Positions 18,133 through 27,358 of a DNA stretch of 64,000 bases are shown piece by piece. A program made the translations under genes and the position numbers. Where the stretch lies: NCBI GenBank assembly GCA_947498705.1, contig CANMLW010000003.1, positions 186,001-250,000 on the forward strand, given 5' to 3'. The notes below the pieces were generated by a model. That model did not search any database, had not been told where the DNA came from, and saw only the letters and a list, made by a program, of their open reading frames with translations. The stretch is from an uncultured Aquimarina sp. (GTDB taxonomy: Bacteria; Bacteroidota; Bacteroidia; Flavobacteriales; Flavobacteriaceae). The first letter of the stretch is position 1. Each line of letters begins with the position of its first letter.

Positions 18133-20562
18133 CTATTCTGTTCGTAAGCTTTTTACTGGATTGGCCGTTGCTGCTTTAAGCGCTTGCACACCTACTGTTA
18201 ACAGGGTAATGATTATTGTGATTCCACCAGCTACAAGAAACACCCACCAATTAATTGAAACCCTATAGGCAAATCCCTCCAACCAATTTTCTAAATAATA
18301 ATATGTTATAGGAGATGCAATGATTAATGCAATGCCGATTAACTTTACAAAATCCTTTGCCAGCATATTAACAACAGTAGTTACACTAGCTCCTAATACT
18401 TTTCTAATTCCTATCTCTTTTTTCTTTTGCTCGGCCATAAACGAGATTAATCCAAATAGTCCCAAACAACTTATTAAAATTGCTAGCCCAGTAAAAACCA
18501 TCGATATTTGGCTTAATCGTTTTTCTTCTTCAAACAATTTTCTTACCTCGTTGTCTACAAAAGTGTATTTAAAAGGAACTGTGGGATTGACAGATTTCCA
18601 GGTTTTTTCCAAACTGGTTAGCAAGGTTTTAAAATCCTTGGTATCTGTTTTAACAATCACCCAATCTGGTGTATTTTCATGAAAAAGCATCATGGGCGTA
18701 ATCGCCTCTTTTAAAGACTTAAAGTGATAATCAGCTACTACTCCTACAATTTCGTACTCTGTAGTTTCTCCTTCATAGGTTTGCAATAATCTGGAAGCTA
18801 ACGCATTATCCAAATCAATATTGAAAGCATCTAGAGTAGCCTTATTTACTACAATCTGTGTACTATCATTTGCTCGTAAATCTCGTCCCTTAAGTAATTT
18901 GGTTTCTACCGTATTAAAATAATTGTCACTAACCCCATTATACTGTACCAAGGTAAGTTTTGAAGGATCTCCTCCTGGTAAATACATCGCTATGTCTCCT
19001 AATACATGCTCTGACGGGTAATGATTACTACCTGAAACTTCTTTAATTCCGGTTATGGATTCGATTTGAGGTCGCAATGCTTCAAAATTCCTTCTAGCAT
19101 CATTGGTTCCCATATGGATAGCGATCACATTTTCTTTGGTAAACCCAAGGTTTTTGTTTTGCGAATATGCTATCTGTTGATTCACAATCATTACTGTTGT
19201 AATTAAACCAATGGTAACTACAAATTGAAAAATCACTAACGCTCTACGAAAATTTCCACTACCAGAGGAAACATTCATAGCACCTTTAAGTACTTTTACA
19301 GGTTTTACAGAAGATAAAATTAATGCAGGATAGACCCCTGCAAATAAACCACTCACAACACTTAATCCAAGCATCGGTAAGACAATCTTGGTATCAAACA
19401 ATTCTAAATAATGAACATTTCCATTAGTAAGTAAATTCACAAAAGGCAGTACCAAAACTGTTATAGGAAAACTAATCAATAATGCCAAAAATGATAGTAA
19501 TACAGATTCTCCTAAAAACTGGCGAATCAATACTCCTTTATTTGCACCTACTGTTTTACGCACTCCTATTTCTTTGGCTCGTTTATTAGCTCTAGCGGTG
19601 CTTAAATTGATAAAATTAACGCATGCCGTTAACTGGATAAATAATGCCAGGATTAATAATAAATATAGGTATTGAATATTGGAAACGGTGTCAATTTGAT
19701 TACCTATCCCTTTAGAATACAAGTGGATATCTTTAACTTTTTGTAGAAACAATTCTTTAGAAAACCCCGCTTCATCCAAGTTTTTTGCCCCTCTGGTTTG
19801 TATAAATGAAGATAACTTTCCTTCCAATTCTTTACTATTAGATCCAGATAACAGCTTGACATAACTATGTACAAAATTCTGGGTAGCAAAGTTCTGTTCG
19901 TTTCTTACAAACTCTCCCAAACCAGGCGAATTCATAGTCAGTACATAATTAGGATTCAAATGTGATTTTACAGAATTTTCATCAAAAACCCCAGTAACTT
20001 TTAAGATCATCTGGTCCTCGCCACCTCCCAAAACCAGGTTTTTGTTGAGTGCACTTTCTGCTCCGAATAATTTATGGGCTAATTTAGAAGAGAGTACGAT
20101 GGTATTGGGTTGTGTTAAAGCACCGATACCATTTCCTTCTTTAAATGAGTAATTAAATAACTCGAAAAAAGTAGCATCTGCAACATACCCTCGAGATTCG
20201 TAATAACGATCGTTTTTTCCTTGTACGCCTAACACTCCTTCATTACCCTCTCCAAAATATACTACTCTACATGCTTCTATTACTTCTGGAAAATCTTCTT
20301 TTAGAGCAAAAGCAATAGGTGGTGAACTGGTAGCTGCATTAAGACTGGCCCCTGTATCAATATTACTTTTGATAACAGTTCTTATTCTATAAAGCGACTC
20401 TGCATCGTTATGATGAGCATCATATCCAAATTGTGCTAATACGTATACAAGAATACTTAAACAGCAAACCGTACCTGCTGTTAGACCAAGTAGATTAATC
20501 CCAGTCTGAAGTTTATTCTTGAGTAAACTTCTTAATGCTATTTTTATATAATTTTTAAACAT
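18133..20562 (-). CDS. FtsX/MacB-type ABC permease P3
   Basis: 809 residues, start MFKNYIKIALRSLLKNK. The first helix contains two cysteines (TVCCLSILVYVL), not found at this place in the others. Entry motif is YDAHHNDAESLYRI. The first coupling motif is RAKEIGVRKTVGANKGV, the second QKKKEIGIRKVLGASVTTV. It ends NPVKSLRTE. The leader directly before the ATG (AAAAAACGAACAGTT on the minus strand) is shared nearly unchanged with P4, P1 and, with one base lost, P2. This points to duplication that included the translation start region. Confidence 0.9.
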   Translation of the reverse strand: MFKNYIKIALRSLLKNKLQTGINLLGLTAGTVCCLSILVYVLAQFGYDAHHNDAESLYRIRTVIKSNIDTGASLNAATSSPPIAFALKEDFPEVIEACRVVYFGEGNEGVLGVQGKNDRYYESRGYVADATFFELFNYSFKEGNGIGALTQPNTIVLSSKLAHKLFGAESALNKNLVLGGGEDQMILKVTGVFDENSVKSHLNPNYVLTMNSPGLGEFVRNEQNFATQNFVHSYVKLLSGSNSKELEGKLSSFIQTRGAKNLDEAGFSKELFLQKVKDIHLYSKGIGNQIDTVSNIQYLYLLLILALFIQLTACVNFINLSTARANKRAKEIGVRKTVGANKGVLIRQFLGESVLLSFLALLISFPITVLVLPFVNLLTNGNVHYLELFDTKIVLPMLGLSVVSGLFAGVYPALILSSVKPVKVLKGAMNVSSGSGNFRRALVIFQFVVTIGLITTVMIVNQQIAYSQNKNLGFTKENVIAIHMGTNDARRNFEALRPQIESITGIKEVSGSNHYPSEHVLGDIAMYLPGGDPSKLTLVQYNGVSDNYFNTVETKLLKGRDLRANDSTQIVVNKATLDAFNIDLDNALASRLLQTYEGETTEYEIVGVVADYHFKSLKEAITPMMLFHENTPDWVIVKTDTKDFKTLLTSLEKTWKSVNPTVPFKYTFVDNEVRKLFEEEKRLSQISMVFTGLAILISCLGLFGLISFMAEQKKKEIGIRKVLGASVTTVVNMLAKDFVKLIGIALIIASPITYYYLENWLEGFAYRVSINWWVFLVAGGITIIITLLTVGVQALKAATANPVKSLRTE

Positions 20563-20581
20563 AACTGTTCGTTTTTTGATG

Positions 20582-20596
20582 CCGAAACAAGTTCGG
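20582..20596. repeat. Junction hairpin P2/P3
   Basis: Stem CCGAA/TTCGG with loop ACAAG between the P3 start (20562) and the P2 stop (20611). It is preceded by the same GTTCGTTTTTTGATG string found at other junctions. Confidence 0.6.
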
Positions 20597-20610
20597 TAAT
20601 GATTGATGGT

Positions 20611-23046
20611 CTATTCTGTTCGTAAACTTTTTACAGGATTAGCAATTGCAGATTTAATACTCTGATAACTCACTGTCAATATCGAAATCCCTACAGCGAC
20701 AAAAGCTGCAATGACTAATACCCACCCGCTTATTTCTATTCGATACGAAAAATCTTCGAGCCATTTGCTCATGGCGAACCACCCTAAAGGGAGGGATACG
20801 ACAATGGCGATTCCAACTAGTCTAAGAAAATCTATAGTAAGCTTATAAGCTATTTGACTTATGCTCGCACCCAATACTTTTCTTACTCCTATCTCTTTAG
20901 TACGCTTTTCTGCGTTAAACGCAGCCAGACCAAACAGTCCAAGACAAGCAATTAGGATAGACAAAGTGGTGAATATGATAAAAATTTGCCCCAATCGTTG
21001 TTCTTCCTGATAGGTAACATCGAAAGATTCATCCATAAAATAGTAATCAAAAGGCTGACCCGTAGACATTTTACTCCAGATGGTTTCAATTTGTGTAATG
21101 CTATTAGAAAAATTACCTGCATTAAGTTTTATTGCCATTGATCCATAACTATCATTTAGTGATAGACTTAATGCATCGATACCTCTTCTTAATGATTCAA
21201 AATGAAAATCCTTAACAACTCCCACAACGGTTCTAAATACGACTTCATCTTGTTCATAATCCGATGATAATCGCATTCCTATGGCTTCTTCTGGTGTAAC
21301 TCCTAATATAGCTACTGCAGATTCATTAATAATCATGGCTGTAGAATCTGCACTAAATTGTCGATCAAAATCACGACCTGCAATGATTTCTATATCCAAA
21401 GTTGATACGTAATCATAATCAACATTCCAATCGCACATGTTAACTGCTTTTTCATGATCATCTTTTAATCCTTCAAGAAAAAAAGTACTATTCCCTCTAG
21501 CCGAAGGTGTCGGCAAAAAACTGCTTAATGTTGCACTTTGCACTTGCCCTAACTGTTCGACTTCTTGTTTAAAAGATGCTACTTTGTTTCCTACTGCATA
21601 CACATCATTTATAATCAACACCTGATCTTTTGTAAATCCTAAATCTTTATTTTGCATAAATTGTAACTGCTGAAAGACAACGAGCGTACTGATAATTAAA
21701 AACACCGAAATGGCAAATTGAAAAACCACCAGTGAATTTCTGATTTTTCCTCCCTCGATACCATTTTGAGCGATACCTTTTAACGCTTGAATAGGTTTAA
21801 ATTTTGACATAAAGAATGCCGGATAACTGCCAGAAAAAAGACTTAACACTGTTACTAAAGCAACTAAAATCAACCAGAAAAAAGGATTTTCAAAGGGTAT
21901 AGAAATTTCTTTTCCTGCAAGTTCATTAAAAAAAGGAACCGCAATTGAAACTATTGCTATAGCTACTACCATCGACATAAAAGTAATCAACCCGGACTCT
22001 GTCAAAAACTGGGTAATCAACTCTGATTTATGAGAACCTATCACCTTACGAACACCTACTTCTTTCGCTCTCTTAAGGGATTGGGCAGTAGATAAATTCA
22101 TAAAATTAATACTTGCCAGGAGGATCAAAAACAATGCGATAAAAGAAAGAATATAAATGTTTTGAATATTTCCATTCGAACTTAATTCTGGATGTCTATT
22201 AGAATATAGATGAATATCTGTCAAAGCTATAGTACTAAAATTAAGATAATTTCCTGACGCCAAAAATTGCTCTTCTGTTATCCCCGGTGCATATTTCTGT
22301 ACTCCAGGAATTACATAATCTCTTAGTGCAGATTCTAAAAACAAATCAAAATCTTTGATATCTGCTCCTTGCCTAAGTTTAATAAAAGTTGGATAATTAT
22401 GATTTCCCCATTCGGTAGAGAAAGAATCTTCGTTTCCGGTCATGGCCATAAACACATTGTGATTTCTAATGAAAGAGTTCTTTGGCATATCATCTATCAC
22501 CCCCACTACAGTATAGGTATCTCTGTTATCTAAAATCATATTTTGCCCCAGAGCTTCATTAATACCAAAGTGTTTTTCTGCCGCGGTTTTTGTTAAAATC
22601 AAAGTATTGGGCTCTTTTAGTGCAGTCTCAGGATCTCCCACCAATAAATCAAGGCCAAACATTTCGAAAAAAGTAGCATCTACATAGGTAAAGCCAACTT
22701 CTTTGACATTTAGTTCGGTATCACTTTTTCGTATAAACATGCTTCCCAAATTCCTAAACCGAGTGGTCAGTTCTATCTCTGGGTAATCTCTTTTCATGGC
22801 TTCGGCCATAGGAGCCGATACTTCTGCATATGCTTCAGAATTTCCACCAAATTTTACATCTGTATTTATTCTGTAGATATGATCGGCATCTACAAACATC
22901 GTATCAAAACTTAGTTCATCGTAGATATACAATGAAATTAAAAGCCCTCCTGCCATACCAATGGCAAGACCGAATGTATTTAGAAAAGTAAAAAAAGATT
23001 GTTTTTTCAGGCTTCTCCAGGCTATTTTTAAGTGATTTTTTAGCAT
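20611..23046 (-). CDS. FtsX/MacB-type ABC permease P2
   Basis: 811 residues from the ATG at 23046 (MLKNHLKIAWRSLKKQS). A start nine codons upstream at 23073 is possible but does not align with the array. Entry motif is FDTMFVDADHIYRI. Coupling motifs are RAKEVGVRKVIGSHKSE and KRTKEIGVRKVLGASISQI. It ends NPVKSLRTE. The first periplasmic domain is about 15 residues longer than in P1 near residues 245-270 (PGVQKYAPGITEEQFLASG). Hairpin-bearing spacers of 47 and 48 bases lie on either side. Confidence 0.9.
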   Translation of the reverse strand: MLKNHLKIAWRSLKKQSFFTFLNTFGLAIGMAGGLLISLYIYDELSFDTMFVDADHIYRINTDVKFGGNSEAYAEVSAPMAEAMKRDYPEIELTTRFRNLGSMFIRKSDTELNVKEVGFTYVDATFFEMFGLDLLVGDPETALKEPNTLILTKTAAEKHFGINEALGQNMILDNRDTYTVVGVIDDMPKNSFIRNHNVFMAMTGNEDSFSTEWGNHNYPTFIKLRQGADIKDFDLFLESALRDYVIPGVQKYAPGITEEQFLASGNYLNFSTIALTDIHLYSNRHPELSSNGNIQNIYILSFIALFLILLASINFMNLSTAQSLKRAKEVGVRKVIGSHKSELITQFLTESGLITFMSMVVAIAIVSIAVPFFNELAGKEISIPFENPFFWLILVALVTVLSLFSGSYPAFFMSKFKPIQALKGIAQNGIEGGKIRNSLVVFQFAISVFLIISTLVVFQQLQFMQNKDLGFTKDQVLIINDVYAVGNKVASFKQEVEQLGQVQSATLSSFLPTPSARGNSTFFLEGLKDDHEKAVNMCDWNVDYDYVSTLDIEIIAGRDFDRQFSADSTAMIINESAVAILGVTPEEAIGMRLSSDYEQDEVVFRTVVGVVKDFHFESLRRGIDALSLSLNDSYGSMAIKLNAGNFSNSITQIETIWSKMSTGQPFDYYFMDESFDVTYQEEQRLGQIFIIFTTLSILIACLGLFGLAAFNAEKRTKEIGVRKVLGASISQIAYKLTIDFLRLVGIAIVVSLPLGWFAMSKWLEDFSYRIEISGWVLVIAAFVAVGISILTVSYQSIKSAIANPVKSLRTE

Positions 23047-23063
23047 AACTGTCGTTTTTTGAT

Positions 23064-23080
23064 ACCGAAACAATTTCGGT
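23064..23080. repeat. Junction hairpin P1/P2
   Basis: Perfect seven-base stem ACCGAAA/TTTCGGT with loop CAA, in the 47-base spacer between the P2 start and the P1 stop. It is the longest version of the hairpin seen at three permease junctions. Confidence 0.6.
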
Positions 23081-23093
23081 AATGGTTGATGAC

Positions 23094-25475
23094 CTATTCT
23101 GTTCTCAGAATTTTTACTGGATTAATTAATGAAGCTTTGAGTGCATGAAAACTAATTGTCCCTAATGCAATTATTAATGCAGATACTCCAGCCAGCACAA
23201 ACATCCACCACTCTATAGGGGTTTTATAGGCAAAATCCTCTAACCACTGATGCATCATAAACCAGGCTATAGGTGATGCAATTATAAAAGCAATACCTAC
23301 CAACATTATAAATTCTTTGGACAATAGGTTTACAATACCACTTACAGACGCGCCGATTACTTTTCTAATGCCTATTTCTCTCCTTCTTTGTAAGGTGCTA
23401 TAGGCAGCTAATCCTAATAACCCAAGACATGAGATTAAAATAGCCAATATCGAAAAGTTAAGAAATAAGTTTCCGAAACGTTCTTCGCTACGATACTGTC
23501 GATCAAAAAACTCATCTAAAAAATAGTAATCAAAAGGTTCTTCTGTCAAAATAGATTGCCATTTATCTTTTATACTCGACAAAACTTGTTTTGTGTTTTC
23601 TGAAGATATTTTAACAGCTATAAGTTCATTTGATTGATCTTGGATTCGCATAGTAAGAGGAGCAATATTTTCATCTAGTGATTCGAAATGAAAATCTTTA
23701 ATAACCCCCACGATTCTACCTTCGCTACCCCATTGTTTATAATTGGCACCAATAGCATCTTTAGGATCGCTATACCCTAAAAGTTTCACCGCTTTTTCAT
23801 TTAGTATCATGGCTTCTGTAGAATCTGTCGAAAAATCCCTTGAAAAAGGCCTTCCTGCCAAAACTTTTAAACCAAACTGCGAAATATAATCATAGTCAAT
23901 AAAATATAAATCAAGATTTGCCACTTGAAGATCTCCATCCCTATTTTCGATTTCAGAATACGCCATAGAGTTTCCTTTTCCAGGAACACTAGAGCCAAGA
24001 CTTGTAGATACTACGCCAGGTATTTTATCTATCATCTGTTTTAAAGCAGTTTGAGATGAAGTACTGTTGGTTTCTAGGATTAACATTTGTTCTTTATTAA
24101 ACCCTAACTCCTGGGTACGCATATAGTTCATTTGATTGTAAATAATAATAGTACCAATGATGAGAACAATCGAAATTGTAAACTGAGAAATAACCAATCC
24201 TTTTCTTAGAAGAACTCCTTTACTTCCTGTAGAAAAACGTCCTTTTAAAACACTTACCGGTTTAAAAGAAGACAGTACTATTGCAGGATAAATACCTGCT
24301 ATCATACCAATTCCTATCGATATCAAAAACAATACAACAAGGTTCATTGGTACTGCAAGTACACCAGAACTCACTGTTTTACCTGCTAATTCATTAAAAA
24401 GAGGTAGTAATAGTATTGATAAACCAACTGCAATCAAAAAGGCTATACAGCTAATTATCACAGACTCTCCTACAAATTGAAATGCTAATTGTCCTTTGTC
24501 TGCTCCTATAACTTTACGAATCCCTACTTCTTTTGCTCGCTCGACAGAACGCGCAGTTGTTAAATTTATAAAGTTGATGGCCGCTATGATTAATATAAAA
24601 ATGGCAATAACAGAAAATATATATACAATATCCATGCTTCCGCCACCGGTACCTCCTCTATTAGAATGCAAATACAACTCTTTAAAAGGCTCTAGAAATA
24701 AAGTAACATACATCTTGGATTTTTTCATATTCTCTCCATCATTCCTTTCTAGAAAGTCCGGAAATTTTGCAGCCAATTGATCAGGATTGGTTCCAGGGCT
24801 TAATAAAATATAGGCAAAGGGGTTATACCCACCCCATGCAGTATCTAAATTTTTATTCAGGCTTTGTGTATAGGTGGTCATCGATATGATCATATCTGCA
24901 TTGATATGCGAATTTTTTGGCATATCTTTCATTACACCAGTGATGGTGGCAATATGACTATCTTCTGTGATTTTTAATGTTTTTCCAATAGGATCCTGAT
25001 CTCCAAAATATTTCTTGACCATGGATTCTGATAATACCATGCTAAAAGGTTCTTTAATAACATCAGCAGGGTTTCCTTTTATAAGTTCAAAATCAAAAAC
25101 ATTGAAAAAATTTGGGTCTGCTGCAAGAATACCTGTTTCCTTAAACTTAAGATCATCCTTGCGAATAAGCATATCCCGACCTGCTACTCTAACCGCCGAT
25201 TCTACCTCGGGAAACTGTTTTTCTAAATGAAGCGGTACCGCCCATGCAGGTTTATTTGCTTCAATATTTTCTGATGGGGTTTTTATATCAGCAACCACTC
25301 GATAAATACGATCTCCCTTTGTATGAAAGCCATCATAACTTAACTCGAAGTTTACAAATAATAAAATCAGAAAACCAGCAGTTAAACCAATAGCCAAACC
25401 GATAATATTGATTCCTGAATAGACTTTATTTTTCACTAAATTCCTCCAGGCTATTTTGATATAATTCTTAAACAT
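23094..25475 (-). CDS. FtsX/MacB-type ABC permease P1 (first of nine)
   Basis: 793 residues. It is an inner-membrane subunit of the MacB/LolC exporter family, in which ATP hydrolysis moves a periplasmic domain that pushes substrate onward through an adaptor and TolC rather than across the inner membrane. Helices fall near residues 20-41, 281-306, 328-352, 375-400, 420-445, 672-695, 722-745 and 755-782, so the usual four-helix MacB unit is present twice in one chain. Entry motif is YDGFHTKGDRIYRV; coupling motifs are RAKEVGIRKVIGADKGQ and RRREIGIRKVIGASVSGI; the end is NPVKILRTE. Unlike true MacB it has no fused ATPase; ATPase genes flank the array. A repeat element lies 63-136 bases upstream of its ATG. 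Confidence 0.92.
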   Translation of the reverse strand: MFKNYIKIAWRNLVKNKVYSGINIIGLAIGLTAGFLILLFVNFELSYDGFHTKGDRIYRVVADIKTPSENIEANKPAWAVPLHLEKQFPEVESAVRVAGRDMLIRKDDLKFKETGILAADPNFFNVFDFELIKGNPADVIKEPFSMVLSESMVKKYFGDQDPIGKTLKITEDSHIATITGVMKDMPKNSHINADMIISMTTYTQSLNKNLDTAWGGYNPFAYILLSPGTNPDQLAAKFPDFLERNDGENMKKSKMYVTLFLEPFKELYLHSNRGGTGGGSMDIVYIFSVIAIFILIIAAINFINLTTARSVERAKEVGIRKVIGADKGQLAFQFVGESVIISCIAFLIAVGLSILLLPLFNELAGKTVSSGVLAVPMNLVVLFLISIGIGMIAGIYPAIVLSSFKPVSVLKGRFSTGSKGVLLRKGLVISQFTISIVLIIGTIIIYNQMNYMRTQELGFNKEQMLILETNSTSSQTALKQMIDKIPGVVSTSLGSSVPGKGNSMAYSEIENRDGDLQVANLDLYFIDYDYISQFGLKVLAGRPFSRDFSTDSTEAMILNEKAVKLLGYSDPKDAIGANYKQWGSEGRIVGVIKDFHFESLDENIAPLTMRIQDQSNELIAVKISSENTKQVLSSIKDKWQSILTEEPFDYYFLDEFFDRQYRSEERFGNLFLNFSILAILISCLGLLGLAAYSTLQRRREIGIRKVIGASVSGIVNLLSKEFIMLVGIAFIIASPIAWFMMHQWLEDFAYKTPIEWWMFVLAGVSALIIALGTISFHALKASLINPVKILRTE

Positions 25476-25537
25476 AACTGTTCTTTTCTTGATTTAGAAA
25501 AATTGATTGATTGAATGAACCTCGTACCATTTCCAAA

Positions 25538-25611
25538 TTGAATTCACCCAATAAAACTGTATCTTTTCATCTTAGACAAAAATGTCTTGTTTTCTTATGA
25601 GCAAATTCAAG
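25538..25611 (-). repeat. Inverted-ended repeat, copy A (74 bases, upstream of P1)
   Basis: The right 25 bases (25587-25611) are identical, on the other strand, to 30177-30201. The left 30 bases (25538-25567) match 30281-30310 at 27 of 30 positions. The two ends are themselves inverted copies of TTGAATT(T/C)(A/G)C(C/T)C. The centre carries the small hairpin AGACA/TGTCT (25574-25587 region). Relative to copy B about 60 central bases are missing. In its own reading direction the element lies just upstream of P1. Confidence 0.75.
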
Positions 25612-25623
25612 ATGGGATTGGTA

Positions 25624-26376
25624 TTAATCTATTTTTTGAATGGTGGCTTCTCCTATAATGATTCCTTTCTGTACAGAAGGGTTTCCATTATATACTACAG
25701 TGGCTTCTCCAAATGCGCTTACTTTAAGGTGCTCTGATACATGTACTCTAAAATTCGCTTCGCCATAGGCAGTGATCTTGGTATTTTGATTAGTCATACC
25801 CATTGTATTGATCTCTCCTTCACCATACACTGTATATTTTTGACGCTCTACTTTTCCTTTTAGGATTTCTAAATTCCCTTCACCATACATTGTTACAAAC
25901 AAAGAATTTACGGTAATAGAATTCATGGTAACCTTTGGTTCTCCATACACTTTTAATTTAAAATCCTCTTGTTGTATTGGGCTTTCACATGTGATAATTT
26001 CTTCACCTCTTATAGAAAGCTCCTTAAGTTGTGTATATGTAACCGTTGCTGTCATCATGGTTCCTTTATAAATTGGTTTCTTTTGTTTCCAACCATTTTC
26101 ATGATATCCTTTTTTGGTTTCGGTAACCATTTTAGCACCATCAAGGTATATATGGAGTGTTTTCCCTGACACTTCGATGTTAATTTTTTCTTCAGGTAAA
26201 CGAGCACTATCTATAGAAATCGCTTCCTTATTTCCTTCTTTAAAAGTTACTTCGATATGAGGGCTTACAATTACTTTATCAAAATGTGATAACGCAGTGG
26301 TATTTGATTGTCCGTAGACAAAATTCATAAAGAATAATAAAATTGCTAGTGCCAGATGGTATACATATTTGAACAT
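25624..26376 (-). CDS. Head GIN-domain (DUF2807-type) exported protein
   Basis: 250 residues with a signal peptide (1-22, ending VYGQ). The rest is a repetitive beta-rich domain with returning G-E turns: SIRGEEI, VYGEPKV, MYGEGNLE, VYGEGEIN, AYGEANFR, AFGEATVV. This spacing is typical of the right-handed beta-helix of the head-GIN or putative auto-transporter adhesin family in Bacteroidota, whose members are periplasmic or surface proteins of unknown function. It sits between the first ATPase (29 bases upstream) and permease P1 (148 bases downstream), so it is probably co-transcribed. A role as an accessory or sensor of the exporter is inference. Confidence 0.85.
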   Translation of the reverse strand: MFKYVYHLALAILLFFMNFVYGQSNTTALSHFDKVIVSPHIEVTFKEGNKEAISIDSARLPEEKINIEVSGKTLHIYLDGAKMVTETKKGYHENGWKQKKPIYKGTMMTATVTYTQLKELSIRGEEIITCESPIQQEDFKLKVYGEPKVTMNSITVNSLFVTMYGEGNLEILKGKVERQKYTVYGEGEINTMGMTNQNTKITAYGEANFRVHVSEHLKVSAFGEATVVYNGNPSVQKGIIIGEATIQKID

Positions 26377-26405
26377 GATGTTAATTTTTTAAGTGATTTT
26401 AGTGT

Positions 26406-27101
26406 TTACGCATTTACACCAAAAGGTTTATTTTGACTTTCGGTTACAATTTGGCCATCAAACAGATTTATCACTCTATGCGCATAATGTGAATCTCTGT
26501 CTGAGTGGGTTACCATAATGATGGTCGTTCCTTCCTGATTAAGTTCTGTAAGCAGGTTCATTACTTCTATTCCGTTCTTAGAATCTAGGTTTCCTGTAGG
26601 CTCATCAGCCAAAATAAGTTTCGGATTAGTAACCACTGCCCTTGCAATAGCCACTCGTTGTTGTTGTCCTCCTGATAATTGCTGTGGAAAATGCTTTTCT
26701 CTATGTGCAATTTTCATACGCTCGAGTACTTGTTTTACTTTATACTCGCGCTCACTTTTTTTCATATTAAGATAGATAAGTGGTAACTCTACATTTTCAA
26801 AAACTGTTAACTCATCAATAAGGTTAAAGCTTTGAAATACGAATCCCAGGTTTCCTTTTCGCACTTTGGTTCGTTGGTTTTCTTTTAACCCACCAACTTC
26901 TTGATTAGCAAAATGGTAAGATCCTTCATTAGGATTATCTAACATCCCAATAATGTTTAACAAAGTTGATTTACCACATCCCGATGGTCCCATTATCGCC
27001 ACAAACTCTCCTTCTTCAACTTTTAAATTAACATTATTTAATGCTAGTGTTTCTACCTCTTCGGTTCTAAAACTCTTTTTTAAGTTCTTGATCTGTATCA
27101 T
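26406..27101 (-). CDS. ABC transporter ATPase, LolD/MacB type (first copy)
   Basis: 231 residues. Walker A GPSGCGKST (38-46), signature LSGGQQQRVAIARA (from 142), Walker B LILADEP (162-168), D-loop GNLDSK and switch VTHSD are all canonical. The family energises FtsX/MacB permeases from the cytoplasmic side. It comes after the adaptor gene (257-base gap holding a repeat element) and before the GIN-domain gene and the nine permeases, so it is the natural motor for the array. With one normal and one diverged ATPase for nine permeases, sharing of the motor is likely, but not shown. Confidence 0.93.
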   Translation of the reverse strand: MIQIKNLKKSFRTEEVETLALNNVNLKVEEGEFVAIMGPSGCGKSTLLNIIGMLDNPNEGSYHFANQEVGGLKENQRTKVRKGNLGFVFQSFNLIDELTVFENVELPLIYLNMKKSEREYKVKQVLERMKIAHREKHFPQQLSGGQQQRVAIARAVVTNPKLILADEPTGNLDSKNGIEVMNLLTELNQEGTTIIMVTHSDRDSHYAHRVINLFDGQIVTESQNKPFGVNA

Positions 27102-27165
27102 TTTTTGATTGTTTATTTTCTTTACTATTCTTTCTTCCTTAAAACTACCTTTATAAATTTTATTT

Positions 27166-27182
27166 TGCAGCTTCTTGACCTT
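27166..27182 (-). promoter_or_regulatory. Weak candidate sigma-54 promoter before the first ATPase
   Basis: On the minus strand AAGGTCAAGAAGCTGCA has GG and GC separated by ten bases, the spacing of a -24/-12 promoter. Only the doublets and the TGCA end fit, and the rest of TGGCAC is not matched. It would start RNA about 55 bases before the ATG at 27101. This short pattern can arise by chance. Confidence 0.2.
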
Positions 27183-27206
27183 ACAAATGATGGATTTATT
27201 TTATGC

Positions 27207-27352
27207 TGAGTTCAATATAACACCTAATAAATTTGGTTGTATTTCCTCTCCCTCTGGGAGAGGATTAAGGTGAGGGTAATTACTAAAGAAAACCCTCATC
27301 CTAACCTTCTCCCAGAGGGAGAAGGAATTAATTAAGCTTTAAATCGAACTCA
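27207..27352. repeat. MITE-like inverted repeat element with REP-type palindromes
   Basis: Outer ends TGAGTTCAATATAA (27207-27220) and its near-inverse (27339-27352, 12 of 14 match). Inside, 27243-27277 and 27292-27327 are a second, longer imperfect inverted pair, each holding the palindrome CTCCCTCTGGGAG and the string (A/G)TGAGGGT. The G+C-rich core stands out in this A+T-rich DNA and resembles the CTCTCCC/GGTGAGGG repeats scattered through many bacterial genomes. It splits the locus between the adaptor and the first ATPase. Confidence 0.75.
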
Positions 27353-27358
27353 CTCATG

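Noticed and set aside
3345..25475. Possibility that the repetitive permease array is an assembly artefact or a phase-variable recombination cassette
   Set aside because: Each permease differs clearly from the others in protein sequence, spacers differ in length and sequence, all frames are open, and no invertase or recombinase gene or long identical block was seen. Old duplications explain it better.
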